A DNA stretch of 64,000 nucleotides from Orenia metallireducens. Its GTDB lineage: Bacteria > Bacillota > Halanaerobiia > Halobacteroidales > Halobacteroidaceae. Where the stretch lies: positions 62,001 to 126,000 of the forward strand of contig NZ_PVNB01000007.1 of NCBI RefSeq assembly GCF_003001995.1, written 5' to 3'. Below are positions 45,232 through 54,701 of the stretch, piece after piece. The notes under the pieces are model-generated. The model searched no databases and had not been told where the DNA came from. It saw only the letters and a program-made list of their open reading frames with translations. The position numbers and the translations under genes are program-made. Each line of letters starts with the position of its first letter. Within the stretch, counting starts at the first letter, position 1.

Positions 45232-46188
45232 TCAACCTCCTATCTGAAACATATCTCTTTTAGAAAACCCTCCACCTTCTAAATCATGCTCTAAAGGCTT
45301 CTCATAAATAGAAGTCAATATTTTTGAGCGCAAATCTCCCCCAGACCTTAAAGTCTTTCTTAAATCTATCATCTGATTTGAATGGAGGCACAACTTCATC
45401 TTAGCATCGGCTGTTAATCTTACTCGATTACAGTTTTGGCAGAACTTACAGGAAAGCGGGTTAATTAAACCAACCTTCCCTTTCCCCTGAGGTAGTTTAT
45501 AATAAACTGCTGGCGACGACTTATCCTTGGAAGCCACCCTCTCTAACCCCTTTACTTTATCCAAAACCAAGCGATTAGAGACTAGTCTTGAATAGGACCA
45601 AGCAACCATCTCTCCAATAGGCATCAGCTCAATGAACCTGACATCAATCTCCTTCTCTTTAGTCAAATTAACAAAATATTGAATCTCATCTTCATTAAAA
45701 TCTTTCATTAAGACTACATTTAATTTAACCGGGGTCAAGCCAACCCTATCAGCCTCTTCTAGTCCCGCCAAAACCAGATTCAAATCACCACCTCTAGTGA
45801 TATATCTATATTTGACAGGATCTAGGGTATCAATACTGACATTAACCCTTCTTAACCCAGCTTCTTTTAGCTTAGCTCCATACTCCTTTAACAGTAAACC
45901 ATTGGTAGTCAGAGCCAAATCCTCTAAGCCATCTATCTTAGCAATAGACTTTATCAAATCAACAATACCCGGTCTAAGCAAGGGCTCTCCTCCAGTTATT
46001 CTAACCTTCTTTATCCCCAAAGCAACAAACTCCCTCGCTAGCCTAACTATCTCTTCAGAGGTCAGCACCTTAGACCTTCCCATCCTCTTAACTCCTCCAC
46101 TTGGCATACAATATCTACATCTTAAATTACATAAATCCGTTACCGATATCCTTAAATAATCTATAACTCTATTGTAAGAATCCCTCAT
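45232..46188 (-). CDS. moaA: MoaA, GTP 3',8-cyclase (radical SAM)
   Basis: A 318-residue radical-SAM enzyme performing the first step of molybdenum cofactor synthesis. The SAM cluster motif is DLCNLRCRYCMPSGG, the glycine-rich KVRITGGEPLLRPG follows, and the second [4Fe-4S] site is CKFCQNCNRVRLT with CLHS. The C-terminus ends in two glycines, as needed for catalysis. It heads a four-gene operon whose promoter carries nitrogen-type phased repeats, consistent with cofactor demand from the purine hydroxylases. Confidence 0.97.
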   Translation of the reverse strand: MRDSYNRVIDYLRISVTDLCNLRCRYCMPSGGVKRMGRSKVLTSEEIVRLAREFVALGIKKVRITGGEPLLRPGIVDLIKSIAKIDGLEDLALTTNGLLLKEYGAKLKEAGLRRVNVSIDTLDPVKYRYITRGGDLNLVLAGLEEADRVGLTPVKLNVVLMKDFNEDEIQYFVNLTKEKEIDVRFIELMPIGEMVAWSYSRLVSNRLVLDKVKGLERVASKDKSSPAVYYKLPQGKGKVGLINPLSCKFCQNCNRVRLTADAKMKLCLHSNQMIDLRKTLRSGGDLRSKILTSIYEKPLEHDLEGGGFSKRDMFQIGG

Positions 46189-46237
46189 GCTACACCTCCT
46201 ATTTCTCCAACCCTTCTATATCAAACTCACAATTAAA

Positions 46238-46294
46238 TGTTAACTGTATGTTAATTATTGAGTTAATTATAAAGTTATATTTAAATTTTGTCAA
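46238..46294 (-). promoter_or_regulatory. moaA promoter with phased half-sites
   Basis: Minus strand: TTGACA (46289-46294), 17 bases, TATAAT (46266-46271). TTAACT overlaps the -10 (46261-46266), and perfect TTAACA repeats sit at 46249-46254 and 46238-46243, 11 bases apart. The step from the first to the second is 12 bases, slightly off phase. In the rest of the gap to 46527 I see only a CCCCTCTT/AAGAGGGG hairpin at 46473-46494. Confidence 0.78.
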
Positions 46295-46527
46295 GTTTTT
46301 TCAGAGAAATATACATGAAGTTGACATCTGGATTCTGACCATAACCTAAACAATATAACCAACACATAAACGAAATTTCTCACTTGTTTTTTTATTTCAC
46401 TTTAGATAAAGATAGACTATTGTCTACAAAGTAGTTAAGGGATGAGTTTTTAAATTATCATAACGCAAGCAACCCCTCTTGTTTTTAAGAGGGGAGTAAG
46501 AATAAATTATATTTTATGTTCACACAT

Positions 46528-47916
46528 CTAATACCCATTGGCAAGCTCCCCTGTAAAAGAAGTTACTTTTATTAAACGTCCGAATCCTGATTGAACCGTA
46601 ATTTGACTATCAGTAAAAACTGTTTCTCCTCTAACAATAGTTCTCTCTACTAACCCCTTTCCAGTCAAACCTACAAAAGCAGAAATTTTATTCTTATAAA
46701 GCAATGATTCTGGAGTAATATTCCAAGAAGCTTCAGGATCTACAATAACAATATCAGCATCAGCACCCAAAGCCAAAGTCCCTTTCTGTGGATATAGATT
46801 AAAAGCCCGAGCAGGTCCATAAGCCAAAATTCTAGCTAATAACTGGGGGCTAAGTTTACGCTGATGTACAATCTCATCAAACATAACTTGAAATGTTGAC
46901 TGGACACCACTAATACCACCCCAGGCTTTCCAGATATTATCAGCTCCTGCTTCTTTTTCTTCAATAGTACAAGGGGAATGATCCGAGGCTACACAAGAAA
47001 TCGTACCATTAATAGTATATTCCCAGAGCTGTTCTTGGGCTTGCCTAGAACGTAAAGGGGGAGCACATTTAAACATGGGACCATTTTCTAAGAAATCATC
47101 CTCACTAAATATTAAGTAATGGGAACAGGTCTCTGCAGTTATCTTTACTCCATCACTTTGAGCTTCTTTGATTATCTCTGCTACCTCAGGATGACTCACA
47201 TGACAAATATGTACCTTAGCCCCTGTCTCCTTAGCCAACCTAACTATATTCTCTACTGCCAATACTTCTGCACTGACTGGTCTAGCAGCTAAATAATCCA
47301 CTATATTTAAACGAGCTTCCTTAATAGCCTTATCCTGCTCATATTTAACAATCGAGTAATCTTCAGCATGAAAACCAATTAAAATATCTAAAGGAGCAGT
47401 AACCTTCATGGCATCTCTAACAATTCCAGAATTAATTGTAGAATAATCTGGAGAAACAGGACCTAAAAAGGATTTCAAACCTACAGCACCAACATCATAC
47501 ATTCCTTCTAAATCATCTACATTATTATCTACCAATCCACCCCATAAAGCATAATCTACAACTGCCGATTCTTGTACTATATTTACTTTACGCTCAAAAA
47601 TTTCAGCAGAGATAGTAGCTGGATCATTTTGCAAAGGCATATCGATAATAGTAGTAACTCCACCTGCTGCAGCACTTTTAGTACCATGAAGAAAATCTTC
47701 TCGCCATTCAAAGCCAGGTTCATTGAAATGGGTATGGCAATCAATAGCACCTGGGAAGATCATTTTACCTGTTGCATCAATTACCTCTTTAGCTTCTAAT
47801 CTATCACCCTCCTCATTAACAATCTCAGCTATTTTACCATTCTTTACAGCTAGAGAACCTTTAATCATTTTTTCAGGATCTACAATAGTTCCACCATAAA
47901 TCAATAAATCAAACAT
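46528..47916 (-). CDS. allB: Allantoinase
   Basis: A 462-residue cyclic amidohydrolase that opens allantoin to allantoate. Features are CHTHFNEPGFEWREDFLHG, AAAGGVTTIIDMPLQNDP, the carbamylated lysine in GLKSFLGPVSPDY, HAEDYSIV, ICHVSHPEV and ASDHSPCTIEEK. The WREDF and MPLQN pattern separates AllB from the hydantoinases at 41352 and 50536. It appears to be a single-gene unit, with its own upstream gap of 385 bases and the moaA promoter region downstream. Confidence 0.94.
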   Translation of the reverse strand: MFDLLIYGGTIVDPEKMIKGSLAVKNGKIAEIVNEEGDRLEAKEVIDATGKMIFPGAIDCHTHFNEPGFEWREDFLHGTKSAAAGGVTTIIDMPLQNDPATISAEIFERKVNIVQESAVVDYALWGGLVDNNVDDLEGMYDVGAVGLKSFLGPVSPDYSTINSGIVRDAMKVTAPLDILIGFHAEDYSIVKYEQDKAIKEARLNIVDYLAARPVSAEVLAVENIVRLAKETGAKVHICHVSHPEVAEIIKEAQSDGVKITAETCSHYLIFSEDDFLENGPMFKCAPPLRSRQAQEQLWEYTINGTISCVASDHSPCTIEEKEAGADNIWKAWGGISGVQSTFQVMFDEIVHQRKLSPQLLARILAYGPARAFNLYPQKGTLALGADADIVIVDPEASWNITPESLLYKNKISAFVGLTGKGLVERTIVRGETVFTDSQITVQSGFGRLIKVTSFTGELANGY

Positions 47917-48074
47917 TTATAAACACCTCACATCTTATTATTTTTAATTCAATCACAGCATCTATTTTAACACAATAAAATAGAACAAATTGGGCTAACG
48001 CCCACTTTTGTATAATCATTGACTATAAAACTATAGCTGATGCAATTACCAAATTCCTTAAAATAAATGAAACC

Positions 48075-48173
48075 TTTTAGACGTAGACTAAAATCTGAGC
48101 AAAACCTGACTTTAAATAATTCAAATCTTTTAATTTTTAGTCGGCTCTTAGTCAGAACTTAGTCTGTGTCAAA
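48075..48173. repeat. Dispersed inverted repeat upstream of allB
   Basis: The left arm TTTTAGACGTAGACTAAAAT (48075) pairs imperfectly with the right arm ending TTAGTCAGAACTTAGTCTGT (48168), spanning about 100 bases. The left arm is repeated at 33908-33943 with about 80 percent identity. It is a small MITE-like repeat; the gap 47917-48301 contains no gene and no promoter I trust. Confidence 0.55.
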
Positions 48174-48244
48174 TTGCTCTTGAGTTTTGATTAATAAAAG
48201 TTATCCAAAACCTCTAAAAAAGCATAGTTTCCTTAATAAGAACA

Positions 48245-48284
48245 AAAATCTATACCTATAGATTAATCTATAGGTATAGATTTT
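48245..48284 (-). terminator. Terminator of the ABC/All operon
   Basis: A perfect 19-bp AT-rich stem (48245-48263 with 48266-48284) and a 2-base loop. It lies 17 bases past the stop of the last AllC-type gene. Minus-strand TTTTTG follows the stem. Confidence 0.85.
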
Positions 48285-48301
48285 GAATTCAGCTTTTTTT
48301 A

Positions 48302-49549
48302 TTATTCATTGGCAAGTTTTAATAATGTATCAGCTAAGATATCTGTACCTCTTGCAATATCAGAATAATCGCTCCATTCCTTAGGACTATGACTTATTCC
48401 ATCTTTACTAGGTACAAAGATCATTGCTATAGGAGCAAACTTCCCAACCATCATCGAATCATGAAATGCTCCACTTATCATTTTATGAAAACGTATTTCC
48501 TTATTAGTACAGCTTTCTTCTAAGATCTTTATAATCTTTTGATCTGAAGGTGTAGGTTGGTCATCATTAATCTTTTCTACCTTTATAGTTAGACCTCTAT
48601 CTTCTTCTACCTCTTCAATAAATTTCATTAAGTTATCTATACATTCACTTTTAACCTCATAATCACTATCTCGGATATCAATTGAAAAATAAACTTCACC
48701 TGAGATAACATTAGAAGCATTAGGTAATACTTCTACTCTTCCTACTGTAGCCACAGTATCTTTACTTGCTGATTCTTTGGCAAGCCTTTCAGCCTCCAGG
48801 GCAATCTCACAGCAAGCTAAAAAGGCATCATGCCTTAAGTTCATTGGTGTACCACCTGCATGAGACTGCTTTCCTGCTATTGACACTTCAAAACTTGATG
48901 GGCCTGCAATACTCTCTACTATTCCTATCGGCACTTCTAAAGATTCCAAAACAGCTCCCTGCTCAATATGAAGCTCCACAGCAGCAAAGACACCACCTTG
49001 CTTAACAGGAATTTGATCAAACTCGGCTAAATCATATCCCAAACTCTCTAAAACCTCTGTTAAAGAGTTTCCTTCTTCATCCTTCAACTCTTTTGCCTTA
49101 TCAAGGGATAGTTCGCCAGCCATAGCCCTACTGCCAAGGCACCCCAAGCCAAATCTAGTCGGTTCTTCTGAAGTATAGACTAATACTTCTATATTTCGTT
49201 TATGCTTTTGACCAAATTCTTTAATAAGCCTTGCAGCTTCAATACCAGCTACTACTCCTGCCATACCATCAAATTTTCCTGCATTAATAACTGTATCAAT
49301 ATGAGAACCAGTCCATACAACAGGTAAACTAGGATCAGATCCTTCTAAGGTAGCAAAAATATTTCCTATAGCATCCTCTCTAACACTAAGTCCAACTTTA
49401 GCCATCTCTTCTTTAATATAATTTCGTGCCTTGAGTTCAGGTTCAGTAAATAATATTCTCGTTGTACCATCTTTAGGATCAGAATTAAATTTATCCAACC
49501 CTTCAATCATCTCTTGTATATTTGATTTTAATGCCCTTTTAAGTGCCAT
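48302..49549 (-). CDS. AllC-type M20 amidohydrolase 2 (allantoate amidohydrolase / N-carbamoyl amino acid hydrolase)
   Basis: A 415-residue zinc hydrolase. Metal-binding and catalytic segments are WTGSHIDTVINAGKFDGMAG, YTSEEPTRFGLGCLGSRA and ELHIEQGAVLE. The C-terminal SGAFHDSMMVGKFAP stretch is typical. The family includes allantoate amidohydrolase and carbamoyl-amino-acid amidohydrolases. With a true AllC candidate at 55482 in the same operon, this copy may act on ureidoglycolate/ureidoglycine or on the hydantoinase product. It is the last gene before the operon terminator. Confidence 0.85.
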   Translation of the reverse strand: MALKRALKSNIQEMIEGLDKFNSDPKDGTTRILFTEPELKARNYIKEEMAKVGLSVREDAIGNIFATLEGSDPSLPVVWTGSHIDTVINAGKFDGMAGVVAGIEAARLIKEFGQKHKRNIEVLVYTSEEPTRFGLGCLGSRAMAGELSLDKAKELKDEEGNSLTEVLESLGYDLAEFDQIPVKQGGVFAAVELHIEQGAVLESLEVPIGIVESIAGPSSFEVSIAGKQSHAGGTPMNLRHDAFLACCEIALEAERLAKESASKDTVATVGRVEVLPNASNVISGEVYFSIDIRDSDYEVKSECIDNLMKFIEEVEEDRGLTIKVEKINDDQPTPSDQKIIKILEESCTNKEIRFHKMISGAFHDSMMVGKFAPIAMIFVPSKDGISHSPKEWSDYSDIARGTDILADTLLKLANE

Positions 49550-49567
49550 TTAAACTACCTCCCTACA

Positions 49568-50521
49568 TTAGCTAATTAAGTTTTGAGGTTCCCCTTTAAG
49601 CCATTGATCAATATTGCCAAATACTATTTCTGCACGAGTATATAAAGCTTCCTCAGTGGCAAATGCTACATGGGGAGCTAATACTGTATTCTTAGCTTCT
49701 ACAAGAGGGTGAGTAGTTGCTATAGGAGGTTCTATCTCAAATACATCGATTCCAGCCCCTGCAAGCTTTCCTTGATTTAATGCCTCTGCTAATGCTGTAT
49801 TATCTACAATTGGACCTCTTGCTGTATTAATTAAGATCGCAGATGGTTTTAAAAGAGAAATCTTATCTTTATCAATTAAATTCTCAGTACTTCCATTAAG
49901 AGGTAGATGCAATGATACAATATCACTCTCTTTTAATAGAGTATCTAGCTCAACATATTCTACACCTAGCTCTTTGGCTTCATCTTTTTCAGTTCTACTA
50001 TAGGCTAACAATTCACAACCAAAGGCTTTAGCTATTCCAGCAACCTTTAATCCAATCTCTCCAGTTCCAATGATTCCAAACTTCTTTCCATATAATTCTG
50101 AACCTAATAATCCAGCCCTTGTTCCTTCATTTCTTGTTACTTTATCACAAGTTACAATCTTACGAAGAACTGCTATCGCAAGTCCAAAAGCAAGCTCAGC
50201 TACTGCATTAGTTGAGTAACCCGCTGAGTTACAGACATCAACTCCTCTCTCTTTACAAATATCTAAATCAATATGGTCAACACCTGTAAAGGCAACAGAT
50301 ATCATCTTTAAATTAGGACAATGTTCAATGACCTCTTTTCTAAATGGTAAATTTGTTAAAATAACAATATCAGCATCTTTCGCTCTACTGATTAACTCCT
50401 CTGTATCCTCAGTTCTTGTATCATAATAAACAAAATCACATCCATGTTGATCTAAGGTTTTTGAAATCATCTCTACCTTTTCTTGACTAATTCCTAATGG
50501 TTCTATTACAACAATCTTCAT
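49568..50521 (-). CDS. D-2-hydroxyacid dehydrogenase (possible glyoxylate reductase) in the ureide operon
   Basis: A 317-residue NAD(P)-dependent dehydrogenase. The nucleotide-binding motif is KFGIIGTGEIGLKVAG, and the catalytic Arg, Glu and His appear in INTARGPIVDN, FEIEPPIA and APHVAFATEEA. Ureide breakdown yields ureidoglycolate and then glyoxylate, so glyoxylate reduction to glycolate is the simplest role. Oxidation of ureidoglycolate to oxalurate, done elsewhere by the unrelated AllD, is a second possibility. Specificity cannot be read from sequence. Confidence 0.85.
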   Translation of the reverse strand: MKIVVIEPLGISQEKVEMISKTLDQHGCDFVYYDTRTEDTEELISRAKDADIVILTNLPFRKEVIEHCPNLKMISVAFTGVDHIDLDICKERGVDVCNSAGYSTNAVAELAFGLAIAVLRKIVTCDKVTRNEGTRAGLLGSELYGKKFGIIGTGEIGLKVAGIAKAFGCELLAYSRTEKDEAKELGVEYVELDTLLKESDIVSLHLPLNGSTENLIDKDKISLLKPSAILINTARGPIVDNTALAEALNQGKLAGAGIDVFEIEPPIATTHPLVEAKNTVLAPHVAFATEEALYTRAEIVFGNIDQWLKGEPQNLIS

Positions 50522-50535
50522 AATTAATCCCCCTT

Positions 50536-51891
50536 TTATTTTCTATTGATATATATACCTTTTCCTTTTTGACCTACGAACTTTCCCTGATCATAAATAA
50601 TTTTTCCTCTAAGTACTGTAGTTTCAACTTTACCCTTTAATTCCAAACCTGCAAAAGGTGAGTATCCACTCTTCATCTTCAAATAATCCTTATCTATTAC
50701 TTGTTTTGTATCAGGATTGAATATCACAAAATCTGCATCATAACCAACCTTTACTTCCCCTTTATTATTTAGATTAAATATTTGAGCAGGATTATAACTT
50801 AATACTTCTACCATCTTATTAATTGATATTTTCCCACTGGCAACCCCTTTAGAGTAGATCAAAGGAAGTAAGGTCTGGATACCCGGAATACCAGGTGCAA
50901 TTGTAGTAAAATTATTTTTACCTACAGCTTTTTGTTCTGGCGTGTAGGGGCAATGGTCTGTTGAAATAATCTTAATTGCCCCTGCTTTTATCGCCTTCCA
51001 TAACGCATCTTGATCCTTCTTCTCCCTTAAAGGCGGACTCATAACTTTTAAATAAGCATCATCACTTTCAAACTCTTCTTTATCAAGCAGTAAATAATGA
51101 GGACAAGTCTCTGCTATAACATCTACTCCTCGTTGCTGTGCCTCTTCTATTTTGCTTAATGCTTTACTACTTGTTAAGTGGAAGATATAGACAGGACAAT
51201 CTATATCCTCAGCAAAAGTAATGGCTCTGTTAGTTGCTTCAAGTTCAGCAATCTCTGGTCTGCTCTTATAATAGTGTTCTAATGTTGTAAACCCTTCTTC
51301 TTTTAAATTTTCAGTAGCATTAACACATATATCTTCATTCTCTGCATGAACACCGACCAGAGCACCATATTTTCTGCTTTCTTCCATTAACTTAATTAAA
51401 TCATAATCACTTACCATTAGATTTGAATTTTCAAAAGCCATAAAAACTTTTATACTCTTTATCCCCATATTGACAAGCTCTGGAATCTCTGCAATCGTCC
51501 TCTCATTCACATCTGTAAAGGCAATGTGAAATCCATAATCAATATACATCTTCTCTTTGGCTGACACCATCTTTTCACTAACAGATTCCAGAGGTGATTT
51601 ACCTTTTTGTTGAATCACAAAGGTTAAAATAGAAGTAGTCCCACCAACAGCAGCTGCATATGTAGCATCAGAAAAATCATCACAGGTTAAATTATCACCA
51701 GATAGTTGCTCGATATGGGTATGAACATCTATTACACCAGGTAATAGAAATTTACCACTAGCATCGATCTCTTTAGACGCCATCCCATCTATCTTTCCGA
51801 TTTTAACAACCTTACCATTTCTTACTCCAACATCCAATACTTCAGTTACCTCCTTGCTAACAACCTTGGCATTTCTGATAACCAAATCCAT
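50536..51891 (-). CDS. Dihydropyrimidinase / hydantoinase-family amidohydrolase 2
   Basis: A 451-residue cyclic amidase. The motifs VIDVHTHIEQLSGDNLTCDD, IKVFMAFENSN (carbamylated Lys), HAENEDICV, IFHLTSSKALSK and STDHCPYTPEQK agree with the D-hydantoinase family. It lies in the operon with AllE and two AllC-type hydrolases, so it may act on allantoin or hydantoin-like intermediates in parallel with AllB. Compared with the paralogue at 41352 the active-site loops differ. AGGAGG precedes the ATG. Confidence 0.87.
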   Translation of the reverse strand: MDLVIRNAKVVSKEVTEVLDVGVRNGKVVKIGKIDGMASKEIDASGKFLLPGVIDVHTHIEQLSGDNLTCDDFSDATYAAAVGGTTSILTFVIQQKGKSPLESVSEKMVSAKEKMYIDYGFHIAFTDVNERTIAEIPELVNMGIKSIKVFMAFENSNLMVSDYDLIKLMEESRKYGALVGVHAENEDICVNATENLKEEGFTTLEHYYKSRPEIAELEATNRAITFAEDIDCPVYIFHLTSSKALSKIEEAQQRGVDVIAETCPHYLLLDKEEFESDDAYLKVMSPPLREKKDQDALWKAIKAGAIKIISTDHCPYTPEQKAVGKNNFTTIAPGIPGIQTLLPLIYSKGVASGKISINKMVEVLSYNPAQIFNLNNKGEVKVGYDADFVIFNPDTKQVIDKDYLKMKSGYSPFAGLELKGKVETTVLRGKIIYDQGKFVGQKGKGIYINRK

Positions 51892-51961
51892 CTTTATTCC
51901 TCCTAGACTTCTAATCGCTTTGTTTGATTAGAAGATTTATATTAGAGAATAAATAAAACCA

Positions 51962-53005
51962 CTATTTTAAATCAACTTTTACAAGGTCTTTATCAACCTC
52001 TTTTAAAAGACTAAAGTCTACAAAATCTAGAACCTGTGGAATTTTTGAGATATTATCCATCTCTTTCATAAAAGTAGCCATCTCTGTTATACCATCGACA
52101 AAATCACTATCAACTTGTAAAGAATAAATATTTCTACTCATAATACCTAGTAGTTCTTCTTTCTCTATATTCAATTCTTCTGATAAAATAGCTGCTGCTT
52201 CTTCTCTATTATTATTAATATAGTCTGTAGCTTTTACAAGAGCCCTTAAGAAGGCTTTAAGGGTTTCTGGATATTTTAACATATCATTAGTAACCTGTAA
52301 TGTTGTATGGAAATTCAAGTAATTAACATCACCTTTATTTTCAGGCAAGTAAGAATTTAGACCACTGAACAAGATTTTTCCATCTAAAGCAATAGCTTTA
52401 CTTACCCATGGTTCCCAACAAGCCATTAAATCAATATCCCCTTTTTCCAAAGCTATTATCTGATCTGCTGGTTGAAGTTTAACAAATCTAAAACTATTAA
52501 TATCAACGCCTAGCTCATCAGCCATCTTTCTAATGGCTATCAATACTCCAGAGCCTGGTGCCATCCCAATTTTTAGTCCCTCTAAATCCTGTGCTGAATT
52601 AATATCAAGTCCCGAACTTGCAACTACTGCTTGAGTTCCACCTATATTGGCCATTGGTGCAATCAAAGTCATAGGAATATTATTCGAAGCAAGAGAGATA
52701 TCTGTATATGTTGATTCAAAGCTGACTTGAGCACTCCCTCCTGCAACCATTGGGCCAATTTCAGTACCTGATTGTTGCAACTTATTTGTTACCTCTAAGC
52801 CCTCTTCTTTAAAGAAACCCATCTTTTTAGCAATAATCTGTTGTGCAGATATCTGGGGATCGATAACCCCCCAGGCTGTAATCTCTTTAACTTCTAATCC
52901 CCCCTGTTCAGTAGAATTAGATACTTCTTTCTGCCCACACCCAGCCAATAAAGCCACCATGGCCATGCAGAATATCAAAACCATTAAATTAAATTCCCTT
53001 CTCAT
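51962..53005 (-). CDS. ABC importer substrate-binding lipoprotein 1 (NitT/TauT type)
   Basis: A 347-residue periplasmic-type binding protein. The N-terminal 25 residues end in a lipobox (ALLAGCGQKEV), so it is membrane-anchored. The NMT1/SsuA-like body contains ISAQQIIAKKMGFFKEEGLEV and ACWEPWVSKAIALDGK. It shares long stretches with the protein at 56839 (GGTQAVV, SGVLIAIR, WEPWV) and is a recent paralogue. Context suggests a ureide or purine-related ligand such as allantoin; the ligand is not known. Confidence 0.88.
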   Translation of the reverse strand: MRREFNLMVLIFCMAMVALLAGCGQKEVSNSTEQGGLEVKEITAWGVIDPQISAQQIIAKKMGFFKEEGLEVTNKLQQSGTEIGPMVAGGSAQVSFESTYTDISLASNNIPMTLIAPMANIGGTQAVVASSGLDINSAQDLEGLKIGMAPGSGVLIAIRKMADELGVDINSFRFVKLQPADQIIALEKGDIDLMACWEPWVSKAIALDGKILFSGLNSYLPENKGDVNYLNFHTTLQVTNDMLKYPETLKAFLRALVKATDYINNNREEAAAILSEELNIEKEELLGIMSRNIYSLQVDSDFVDGITEMATFMKEMDNISKIPQVLDFVDFSLLKEVDKDLVKVDLK

Positions 53006-53033
53006 TATTCTCTCCTCCTATTTCTTATAAACC

Positions 53034-53897
53034 TTATTCTACTGCATCCTTCAACCCATCACTCTTCCATTTAAATAATACTCTTTCAATTAGGGTAATT
53101 AACTTAAAGAAGACGGTATATTCAATCCCAATCAGTGCTGCTGCAAGCATCATATTAGACAACCTAAACCAATTTCTAGCATCGACTATAATATAACCCA
53201 AACCACTATCTGCTCCCATCATTTCAGCAATAACAAGGGCTGAAAAGCTCAATGCCAAACTTACTTTCATACCAATAAAAATATTTGGCAGTGCTCCTTT
53301 GAAAATTACTTTCGTAAAGACTTGAAACTGATTTGCACCAAGACTTAATGCCGACCTAATTAATACAGGATTTATATTCTTAATACCATCTACTGTGTAA
53401 GTCAGTATTGGAAAGAATGTAGCATATGCAATTAATAGTATCTTAGGAAATTCGCCAACTCCAAACCAAACAATAAACAGTGGCAAGAATGCAAAGGCTG
53501 GAATTGGACCAATTAAATTTAAGACTGGCTGAATTAAAGCTTCAAGTATCTGAAAGTGGCTTAATATAACCCCCATAAAGACAGCCACAACAGTTCCTAA
53601 TCCAAAACCTATAATTATCCTTATTAAACTAACTATAAGATGCTTTGCTAGTACCCCTTTTAGATACATATGATAAGCTGTTTGAATCACCATAACTGGC
53701 GAAGGTAATAAAATAGGATTAAAGAGTTCAATACTTTGATTAGTAGAGCTGATAAGTTGCCAGATTATAAAAAAAGCAACAATTGATACAAATCTTAAAA
53801 TTCTATATATGCCATCCCTATTTTGACTGACCTTCTCTCTTAATCTATCCCTAAAAATTACCTCATTATTAGCTTCCATAACCTCTACCTCCATCAT
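53034..53897 (-). CDS. ABC importer permease 1 (NitT/TauT type)
   Basis: A 287-residue membrane protein of the SsuC/TauC class with about six spans. The ATPase-coupling loop is EMMGADSGLGYIIVDARNW. It is close to the permease at 57915 in the GPIPAFAFLPLFIVWFG and SLGANQFQVFTKVIFK segments. Two starts are possible: the first ATGs at 53897/53894 directly follow AGGAGG, and the ATG at 53879 (MEANNEV) has GGAGG 8 bases before. The ATPase gene is immediately upstream. Confidence 0.88.
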   Translation of the reverse strand: MMEVEVMEANNEVIFRDRLREKVSQNRDGIYRILRFVSIVAFFIIWQLISSTNQSIELFNPILLPSPVMVIQTAYHMYLKGVLAKHLIVSLIRIIIGFGLGTVVAVFMGVILSHFQILEALIQPVLNLIGPIPAFAFLPLFIVWFGVGEFPKILLIAYATFFPILTYTVDGIKNINPVLIRSALSLGANQFQVFTKVIFKGALPNIFIGMKVSLALSFSALVIAEMMGADSGLGYIIVDARNWFRLSNMMLAAALIGIEYTVFFKLITLIERVLFKWKSDGLKDAVE

Positions 53898-53910
53898 CCC
53901 CCTCCTCTCA

Positions 53911-54669
53911 TTATTTACTAACTTCTAAAAGTTCTTGTTCAGTAAATCTATCTTTGAACATTTGAACATAATCTATAAATCTTTGGTCTTTGGTATCACG
54001 GGGTCTCTCAATCTCTATCCTAACATCCATCCCTACTTTACCTTCTTCTAACAGTATTACTCTATCTGCTAAATAGACAGCTTCAGAGACACTATGAGTA
54101 ATGAAAATTATGGTCTTTTTAGTCTTTTCCCAAATTTTTAGCAATTCAAGCCTCATCTTCTCCCTAGTTAGTGCATCTAATGCCCCTAAGGGCTCATCCA
54201 TCAATAGTAATTTAGGATTAGTTGCAAGGGCTCGGGCAATACCAACACGTTGCTGCATACCTCCTGATAAACTGCTTGGGTAATGATCTTCATAGCCATT
54301 TAGACCAACCATATCAATAAGTCTAATAGCTATCTTATCTGCATTCTTATCTTTATTAAGCTTTGGTCCAAAGGCTATATTTTCAGTTACTGTATACCAA
54401 GGAAATAAAGCATGATCCTGAAAGACAACCCCTATCTCAGCAGAAGGTTTTTGAACTAGCTTTCCCGAAACATAGATTTCACCCTTAGTCGGCTTAATAA
54501 AACCAGCAAGTAAATTTAACAAGGTTGATTTTCCACAACCACTCTTTCCAAGAATACATATAAATTCATTATCCCCCACTTCAAAATTGATATTATCCAA
54601 AACATAATTACGATCAATATTCTGATTTTCATAAGACTTATATAAGTTTTTAACAAGAACATTCTTCAT
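53911..54669 (-). CDS. ABC importer ATPase (NitT/TauT type), the only one for two permeases
   Basis: A 252-residue ATPase with Walker A GKSGCGKST, Q-loop VVFQDHALFPWYTV, signature LSGGMQQRVGIARAL, Walker B LLLMDEPLGALD and H-loop FITHSVSEAVYLADR. It belongs with SsuB/TauB-like subunits. The operon contains two permeases and two binding proteins but only this ATPase, so it probably energises both importers. It lies between allE and permease 1. Confidence 0.92.
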   Translation of the reverse strand: MKNVLVKNLYKSYENQNIDRNYVLDNINFEVGDNEFICILGKSGCGKSTLLNLLAGFIKPTKGEIYVSGKLVQKPSAEIGVVFQDHALFPWYTVTENIAFGPKLNKDKNADKIAIRLIDMVGLNGYEDHYPSSLSGGMQQRVGIARALATNPKLLLMDEPLGALDALTREKMRLELLKIWEKTKKTIIFITHSVSEAVYLADRVILLEEGKVGMDVRIEIERPRDTKDQRFIDYVQMFKDRFTEQELLEVSK

Positions 54670-54701
54670 CTAAATCACCTCCATTTTTTATGAGCTAATA
54701 A

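Noticed and set aside
46473-46494. CCCCTCTT/AAGAGGGG hairpin as the allB terminator
   Set aside because: No T run follows on either strand. It may be a weak structure, but I do not call it a terminator.
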